A stretch of DNA of 64,000 nucleotides from Sporodiniella umbellata (Eukaryota; Mucoromycota; Mucoromycetes; Mucorales; Rhizopodaceae). Where the stretch lies: NCBI GenBank assembly GCA_025677835.1, contig JAIXMR010000011.1, forward strand, positions 301,192-365,191. The letters run 5' to 3'. A model generated the notes under the pieces. That model saw only the letters and a program-made list of their open reading frames with translations. It was not told the DNA's origin and did not search any database. Positions 57,462 to 64,000 of this stretch are shown one piece after another. Each line of letters starts with the position of its first letter. The first letter of the stretch is position 1. A program made the position numbers and the translations under genes.

Positions 57462-59036
57462 TTAATATATACACTCAGGATCATGCAATTGTAACAGGTT
57501 AGAATCGTGTATCATACTATCTCTTTCAACTGTCTCCCCAGAGGATGTTGTTAAATTGGAAACTACGCCTTCCACCCCTCTGTTTTTGTGCTTTAGTACA
57601 TTGATAGTGTATCCAACTACCAGTAATCCTGGCGGACAGCTTCCCCCACTCCTCTCCAAAACATGAACTATGTTTGAAAGTGCTCCCCATACAACACGCT
57701 GATCTTTACAGCTTGCTCTTTCTATGATGGCGCATGGAATATCTGGTGGATAGTTTTTTTTTGTAATCAAATCTCGAGTTAAATCCTCTAATCGGTGAAT
57801 TGCCATCAAGAAAACATCGGTTCGATTCTTTTCGTAAGTTGGTAGAGGAGCCAAAGAGTTTTGAGCGCCTGTTCCAGTAGTGACCAAAAACTGGGAAGCC
57901 ACAGAACGGTGGGTTAGAGGGATACCCGCTAAAAGAGGTGCGGCCACAGCAGAAGATATTCCAGGGATAACTTGGGGAACAATATTATGTCGACGAAAAA
58001 ACAATACCTCTTCGCCCCCCCTTCCAAACAGATAAGGATCGCCTTGTTTTAGTCTTACCACATTTTTGCCTTGACGAACAGCCTTCAATGCCATTTCATT
58101 GAACTCTGCTTGAGCTAAATCAGCATTTCCTGGAAACTTGCGGGCTATTTTTAGTTCACATTCAACTAAATTTACCACCTCAGCAGGGACAATCTTATCT
58201 GCAAGCACCAAGTCAGCTTTTTTAATAGCTTGATATGCAGCTATCGTCAACAAATTAGGATCTCCAGTGCCAGCACCAACTAAAGAAATCGATCCATAGA
58301 CTGCTTCTGAACCAGCATTAGAGTCTACACTTTCATAGCCTTCGTCTTGATTGTAAGTTTCTAACAAACTCTCCATATCTTTTTCTGATAGCTGTGCTAT
58401 GCGACTCATACTCCAGTACTCGCCGATTTGTGCCAACCATTTCATTCTTCGAATGCTTGAAGCTGAACTTGGGTCAGACTTACGGACTTTTTTTCGTAAA
58501 ATACCCATCTTTTTGACAGCGTCACCCAAACAAGGAGGAAGAGAAGAAACAATTTGGCGACGAATTCGGTTAGACAGTTTACACCCCTGACCGTTTGTAG
58601 ATACTGATATTTGTAGTGACTGGTCTCTATAAGTAGAGGTCATGAAAAAGTCACATAAATCAGGGCGGTCAAGCACATTGATAGGTATCGCTTTTTGACG
58701 AAAAGCCAGTACAATTGTCTCTAAAGTTTTACTGGAGACCATAGTATTGCAGCATATAAAGCCCAGATCAAACCGGTACCTGTCCAGGATATTGATATCA
58801 AACTCGGGAGTTAGCAGCGTTATTTGCATGTTTTCAACTCTGAATTTCAACTCTGGGCACAGAAGTTTGGGATTTGCAATTAAATACACCTTGGCGTCTG
58901 CTTCTAGACACGCTAGTACACGACTGGCTGCGGCGTTGTTTTCACCAAGAATAAGCATACTTTTGGTTTTCCCCTGAAAAGCCAACATAAGGGAGGAGCC
59001 ACGTTGAGGCTTTTTAAAGTTCTCGTTAATGCTCAT
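57462..59036 (-). CDS. MET1: Siroheme synthase: Met8-like plus uroporphyrinogen-III methyltransferase
   Basis: Makes siroheme, the cofactor of sulfite reductase, from uroporphyrinogen III. Intron-free, 524 residues. N-terminal part (about 20-225) is a precorrin-2 dehydrogenase/ferrochelatase-like domain: Rossmann start KSMLILGENNAAASRVLACL, then INVLDRPDLCDFFMTST, where the Asp matches the catalytic Asp of yeast Met8, and ISVSTNGQGCKLSNRIRRQI. The C-terminal part (about 247-500) is the SAM-dependent methyltransferase: SLVGAGTGDPNLLTIAAYQA, RLKQGDPYLFGRGGEEV, VIPGISSAVAAPLLAGIPLT, MAIHRLEDL. This is the CysG-like order, so one protein may do more than the methylation; whether the Met8 half is active is uncertain, because its glycine loop (GENNAA) is atypical. 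It links to the sulfur theme with CYS4 in the window. Confidence 0.9.
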   Translation of the reverse strand: MSINENFKKPQRGSSLMLAFQGKTKSMLILGENNAAASRVLACLEADAKVYLIANPKLLCPELKFRVENMQITLLTPEFDINILDRYRFDLGFICCNTMVSSKTLETIVLAFRQKAIPINVLDRPDLCDFFMTSTYRDQSLQISVSTNGQGCKLSNRIRRQIVSSLPPCLGDAVKKMGILRKKVRKSDPSSASSIRRMKWLAQIGEYWSMSRIAQLSEKDMESLLETYNQDEGYESVDSNAGSEAVYGSISLVGAGTGDPNLLTIAAYQAIKKADLVLADKIVPAEVVNLVECELKIARKFPGNADLAQAEFNEMALKAVRQGKNVVRLKQGDPYLFGRGGEEVLFFRRHNIVPQVIPGISSAVAAPLLAGIPLTHRSVASQFLVTTGTGAQNSLAPLPTYEKNRTDVFLMAIHRLEDLTRDLITKKNYPPDIPCAIIERASCKDQRVVWGALSNIVHVLERSGGSCPPGLLVVGYTINVLKHKNRGVEGVVSNLTTSSGETVERDSMIHDSNLLQLHDPECIY

Positions 59037-59193
59037 AGTAATATAAGTAGATAAAAAGAGATGAAATGGATGGAGCGAATGCTATGCTATTTTATTACAT
59101 AAGGTCTTTATCAAATCAAAACAATTATAGATGAGACAAGAAAAACGCCGACCAATGAAACGTTAGTTTTAACTTCCGTGCAAATTGCGTATC

Positions 59194-60601
59194 TCAATTG
59201 CGTGCTATCATCAAACATAAACAGAGAGCTATAATCAGAAATGGCCAAACCATTTGCCATATAGTGTTTTTCGTTTTGAATGGCGCATTGTATTGTAAAG
59301 CTTGATTTGTGACAAACGAATGTTCAGTGTAGAACCTTTCCATTAGCTTGTCTTTTTCAGCCCATCTCTCAGTGATCCAGTTACTAAACAACTCTTCGTT
59401 TTCTACAGGAATATCACTAGTTTTGTACCTACGTACATGGACATGAACCTCTTTTGGGTGTTTTTTGTTAAGAAAAATATCTTGCATTGAATACTTTTCA
59501 AAAGGAGTTTCTGTAGAAAGTACCCCGAAATATCCGATTGTGAAATCATATAGATAATCCACTTCCTCATATAAAGTTTGAAGACAGAGCCTTAAACCAG
59601 CAGAACGAGGCACCAAAGTATAACGGTTGATTTTCTGTTCAAACAAGTTTTGAGCAACCTCTTTTTTTTTTTCTAAAAAAAAACAATATGCGTAGGCAAA
59701 GACAACTTACCAAACCGCTTTTCTTTGCGTATTCGTTAGATCTACGTAAAGTCTCACCACAAATAACTGAAAAAAGAAAAAAGGAAATGTTATTGTTCAG
59801 AGTACTAGTATTTTTTTACCTGTTCCTTCTGGGAAAAAAAGCAACCAGAAAGGCAGCTGTGTCTTTTTTGCCTTTTGTAAGTTGTCAACAATATTTTTCT
59901 TATCATTAGCCATTTTTCTATTTAAAAATATAAAACCAAATAACCTTGCTCCCTAGTTTTTCAATTGAGTTCTTTAAGATTTATCTTCTCTTCGATTACT
60001 ATACCCTAGTTGACAATATACATTAATATCAATATTGGTACTTGTAATGCGCTTACCATCCAGCTATTGGTATATTTTCTACGCTTTTTTTTAAAGCAAT
60101 TTTTACTGCACCGTGCTTTTCAGCTAAATACCCAATAAAAAAAAAGTAAAGCCAGTCGACATACATCTTTTATGTAATAGTTTTTTAGGACTAAAAAAAG
60201 TCAGCTATTTTTAGGAGGTATGCTTATCAAATATTTACCTGATGGTTAGCTATTGCAACGAAGTTTTTCGGTAGGTTTAACCTGGTAATCTGCTTTTTCT
60301 TGTCTAGTTTTACTATACTTTCTAACGGTCCGCAATCGCTAGCAAAGCTGAAAACAAATGTACAAGGCGCAAAGTATCCAAGCAAGGAAATTGAATTTTG
60401 GGACCATTTTTCCATACACCAAGAAGCCATTTTACAATGTGCTTTATAATTATTTATAGTAAATAATGCAGAAAAGTAATAATATAATATAAGAAGAAGA
60501 CTTTGAGAAGAGAAGCTGGCCAAAATAAATGTAAGCCAAAAAAGCATTTTCACGAAAAAAATGCCTCTTTCCACATCAGGTACGTTTTTTAGAGACACCA
60601 T
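59194..60601 (-). CDS. Lysophosphatidic-acid acyltransferase-like (PlsC family) membrane protein
   Basis: Acyl-CoA:lysophospholipid acyltransferase, probably ER. Five exons (60239-60601, 60057-60166, 59820-59952, 59711-59766, 59194-59660) give about 376 residues. The N-terminal helices are hydrophobic (MLFWLTFILASFSSQSLLLI). PlsC block I is NHQMYVD (His120-x4-Asp125), block II GWGARLFGFIFL, block III FPEGT (about 198-202), block IV LVPRSAGLRLCL. The C-terminus ends in a membrane helix (WPFLIIALCLCLMIARN). Best match by layout is the LCLAT1/AGPAT5-like group. Two junctions (60057/59952 and 59711/59660) lose frame by one nucleotide with plain GT-AG splicing, although conserved blocks lie on both sides. 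The sequence may therefore have assembly errors, or the gene may be damaged. Confidence 0.8.
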
Positions 60602-63160
60602 TTGATGCTAACAGTATCTAAGCGCAAGAAAAAAAAAAGAAAACTAACAAAAAAAAGAGGAATTCTTAAATAAATTCACTCTCTCACCATTGTAAGCGAG
60701 GATTTACTAAAAGATCTTTTATATTTTACTTAAAGTGGGTTATAATCAGCTATAATTGATGAGCAACCCATAAAAGATCACGTTTCTTATTAAACGCATA
60801 AAAGCGAAAGCTTCAATTACATATTGGCCTTTGAATAATTTGTTTTAAGAAAAAAATTAGAGTGAAAGCGAGAAATCAATGCACTTTCTATTATGCAAAA
60901 CAGTTTTTTTCTTAAAAATGCGAATACAAAACCAAGTCAAACATACTACTTAAGCTGTCTGTCTAGGAACAGGAAATTGATTGCTACACTGACCTATACA
61001 AAAAATATTCGCTAATTTCTTAATCTTCCATTTAAGTTTTAACGGCTAAAAATATACAAATAAAAATTCGAAGCGGATAGTGTTGATTTATATAATTTTT
61101 CTCAACTTAATTTTTGTTCATTCTTTGGAACGTTTTGAATTTGTTCTTTTAGCTAAAATACGACCGGCACCTATTTATCTTCAAATATTATAGCGTCTTT
61201 TTTATATAACATTCATGGAAAGGAATACTTTCGATATATTCGATGTATGATCGAGTCGGCTATAGACCAATCCAAGGCGTTTATTATAAAAACTAATTCA
61301 AGTAGTTTTTTGTAAGGATATCCCAAAGAAATATTGCCTTAACAATACTATTGTGATACATCTTATCTTTTCCAAAAAAAAAAAAAAAAGAAAAGATCTT
61401 TTTTTGTATATAAATAGTATATAGCTTGCACTTTTTCATCTTGAATTTGCTATCATGATCATCCTATAAACTGGATACTTGGCTAGTCAGTTTAGGGCTT
61501 TTTTCTTACTCTCAAGCCGGCGTGGTTTTGGGACTAATATGAATGTAACATTTTTGGCCGTTAATTAAAAAGGATGTATATCTACTTTTTTAAAATCTTT
61601 ACTATAAGCACCTATACTACATGGTATCTAACTGTATATTTCTGATAGACAAAAACAACTGTAAAATCAGTATCACAAATAACTGTTCTATTTTTTTTCC
61701 TGTATACAATTACACTCGCTCTTTTCATTTTATTTATTTTTCCGAAGTCTCAATATCCAATATAATGGGTAAGATTAAGAGGTTGTATATTAGCATACTT
61801 TTGCCAATTTTGTGAAAAGAATAGTTATCTATTATAATAGCATTGAGCCTAATACGGCTCAAGATAAAGTTGATTTAATAGAATGGGCAAATATCTAGGT
61901 CTAACATTATCTTTGTAACTTTACAGACAATGACAAAAGTCTTGGAAACTTGAGCAAATTCAATTTGGTTTTCTCGGCTTTTTTTTAAAAGAAAAAAAAG
62001 CTAAACATATTACTTTGCTCGTTTGTTGTATTGAAAATGGTTCTATAATCATTTAGTCAAAGTTACTGAATAAAAAAGCCTAAAGAATAATAGCAATGTT
62101 TAGCACTATATTTTTTTTAAAAAAAATACTACCATGGCAAATATGATGACATTAGCTATATGTGATATATAGAGTTATTGCTTTATTAATAGTAAAAATG
62201 AATGTTAATGCTCAAAGAATAATGCAAAAATAGCGATAGCTGGTTTTCTTTATGAAAATTCCTAAAGTGATTTAACTAGGTACATCTTTATAATTTTCTT
62301 ATTTACCGTTGAACCTACTATGGAGTCAGGCGTTTTTACATAGAAAAAAAGACAACATAACTTTAAACAGGATAAAGTAGCTTTAGGGATTGGATGGATG
62401 CCAAGATTTTTATACACATTTGTAATAAAATTGTATATATACTAAGCTTTTATCTCGTATAGTTTCATTTTTAAGCTGAATTAGAGAGATAATGTGAGCT
62501 CCCAATTCATTAATTGGTTTTTTTTTTGGGGTAGGATTAAAATGACCGTTTTTGGTCTAAAACTTCTAAAACTTCTTCATATTATTAAATAAATGAAACC
62601 ACTTGTGTGCTGTGAGCAAGACGTAGTTAAGTATGAAAGTATCAAATAAACGTCCTAGTGAAGCTTTATTTAAATTTTGTTATTTAACAGAGCTTTGAAC
62701 TATATGGGTTGATTGAGTAGCTATTGTATAAAACAAAGTATGTTTTATTGCTTGATGCTTTCCGTGTTAAATTTAGCAGCTACTATAACTGATGACCCCA
62801 AAAAGCAGTATTTGATTACCTCAATAGCTTCAGCTGTGAAATGTAGACTTGAAAAAGAAAGAAAAGTGGCATGAATTCCATACTTTTCACATAAAATATA
62901 GTTATAAAGATGAGTTTAGTACTTTTAAATATGTTTATTCATTGCAAATATCGCTTGTTATAAACTAACGCAGTCGAATAAAGCTTGAATTTCCTCATAC
63001 TTACATTAGTTTTATACATTTGGAGAATAGTAGTTAAACAATATAATTAATAAAAGCAATAGTTGGGAGCAGTTTTCTAAGTATATATAAAGACTTTTTT
63101 TTTGGTTTCAAATAAATACACTACCTTCACCTTTTTTATAAAAAAAAATAACAAACAGTT
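60602..63160. other. AT-rich 2.5-kb intergenic stretch
   Basis: No supported gene. Contains repeated T-run/A-run junctions (61979-61999, 62111-62127) and a TATA box just before the P450 gene. The frame at 61621-61815 has low-complexity hydrophobic composition and is not credible. Confidence 0.55.
63082..63091 (+). promoter_or_regulatory. TATA box of the P450 gene
   Basis: TATATATAAA about 70-80 nt upstream of the ATG at 63161; the best TATA box in the window. Confidence 0.5.
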
Positions 63161-64000
63161 ATGGAACATTTTCAAGATATTCTTTCAAATTTGAGCACCC
63201 TTCAAAAGACTCTAGGTGTCTTCAGTGCTATAGCGGCTATGGCTGCTACCACTGTCGTAGCTACAAAAACTTCGGGTATGCTAACTAGCACTCAGTATCG
63301 TGGAGGAAAAGAAATTCCGACACCCAGAGGATCCTATCCTTTAATAGGTGACATAAAAATGAACAGTAACAAACACATACATACTCGACACTTACCGAAT
63401 CTCTCACTTAGGGCATTTACTTTCATTGAGAGACCGATTAGGGTTGCGTGTTACGCAATGGCATAAGGAGCTTGGACCTATTTTCAAAATCAAAGTAGGT
63501 TCTCAAAATTGGGTGTTCTTGGGTGAACCAGAGATTGCCCATGAGATTTTGTTCAGTAAAGGGTCTGCTACCTCCGGCCGTCCATGTATGACATTCTTGT
63601 CAGATGTAGTCTCACCAAATGACACGTATGCTTTTTAAACACAAACATTTACACTTATTCACTTTTGTTTTTCTATCAGGGGTATTCTTTGTGCAGACTA
63701 TAGCCCTGCTTGGAAGACCTCCAGAAAAGCTATAATTCATATTACTTCCCCTAAGTCAGTAGATAGTATGACTGATGTGATTGCCTATGAAGCTGAACAG
63801 TTGATGATTGACATCAAAGAACAGATAGAAGTTGACCCCTACTTGGAATCTGACACTTTCTCTACCTTGAGTAGTACAAACATTATAGCAAGAATGGCCT
63901 TTGGAGTCAAAGGCGCAAAAAGCACAGAAGACAAATATTTTAAATAGTTGCATCATATCATGAGCGTTTCTATGGGTCTCGGAAATCCTAAAGAGGACTA
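63161..64000 (+). CDS. Cytochrome P450, N-terminal part; runs off the window
   Basis: Heme mono-oxygenase, ER-anchored. Exons 63161-63347, 63412-63625 and 63680 onward; the gene continues past 64000. The N-terminus has one membrane helix (about residues 17-37, GVFSAIAAMAATTVVATKT). Then come the proline-rich hinge PTPRGSYPLIGG, the helix-A region LGPIFKIKVGSQNWVFLGEP, SKGSATSGRP, and the B'-C region ILCADYSPAWKTSRKAI, where the usual W-x3-R reads W-K-T-S-R. This is the CYP5200s-like layout common in Mucoromycota, though the heme-binding Cys motif lies outside the window. An in-frame TAG at 63945-63947 interrupts TEDKYFK and LHHIMSVSMGLGNP; sequence on both sides is P450-like, so the gene may be a pseudogene, or a short intron may remove the stop. 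Confidence 0.8.

Overview
This window looks like nuclear DNA of an early-diverging, filamentous-type fungus, most likely Mucoromycota (Mucorales-like). The DNA is very AT-rich with many long A and T tracts. Genes carry many short introns (about 45-80 nt), usually GT...AG with a CTAAC/TTAAC-like branch site and often a long T run before the acceptor. The gene set is fungal: Zn2Cys6 regulator, trehalose-phosphatase, two MFS exporters, UPF0658 Golgi protein, siroheme synthase, P450. No prokaryotic operons, rRNA or convincing tRNA genes were seen. Exon models below were built by hand from frame continuity, splice signals and remembered family motifs; every joined CDS length was checked for divisibility by three.

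Layout: 3.1-5.1 kb, a DHA2-type MFS transporter (+). 6.5-7.5 kb, trehalose-6-phosphate phosphatase (+), tail-to-tail with a nine-exon FGE/SUMF1-like fusion protein (-). The latter is divergent from an eight-exon gene I identify as Integrator subunit 13/Asunder (10.6-12.9 kb, +). 14.8-16.8 kb, a SWI3/RSC8/SMARCC-type remodeller subunit (+). 18.2-21.5 kb, cytosolic leucyl-tRNA synthetase (+), tail-to-tail with EAF3/MRG15 (-). 22.8-28.0 kb is gene-poor and holds a heavily mutated LINE-type reverse transcriptase relic. 28.0-31.0 kb, a Zn2Cys6 regulator with a polyQ tail (+), tail-to-tail with a CBS-PB1 protein (-). 34.9-37.1 kb, an eleven-exon accessory gene with a PD-(D/E)xK-like signature (-). 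39.3-40.1 kb, a 319-bp tandem repeat. 40.6-42.2 kb, UPF0658 Golgi protein (+), tail-to-tail with a homeobox gene (-). 47.4-49.0 kb, cystathionine beta-synthase (+). 49.4-51.2 kb, a DHA1-type MFS transporter (+). 51.6-52.7 kb, an SCI1-like protein (+), tail-to-tail with NCS6/CTU1 (-). 54.5-57.4 kb, an unrecognised intron-free 955-residue protein (+), tail-to-tail with a Met8-Met1 siroheme synthase (-). Upstream of the latter is an LPAAT-like acyltransferase (-). At 63.2 kb a P450 gene starts and runs off the window; it has an in-frame TAG.

Functional themes: chromatin and transcription (INTS13-like, SWI3, EAF3, Zn2Cys6, homeobox), translation accuracy (LeuRS, NCS6), sulfur metabolism (siroheme synthesis and cystathionine beta-synthase are both on the sulfur assimilation/transsulfuration route), and export (two MFS). 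Most are housekeeping. The accessory part is about 22.8-28 kb and 33-40.5 kb.

The most notable points are an Integrator subunit homologue in a fungus, several tiny coding exons (7, 11, 20, 24, 28 nt), four introns in three genes whose canonical removal leaves the frame one G short, a GT microsatellite that forms a 5' splice site in the homeobox gene, and repeated tail-to-tail gene pairs with stop codons 22-70 nt apart.
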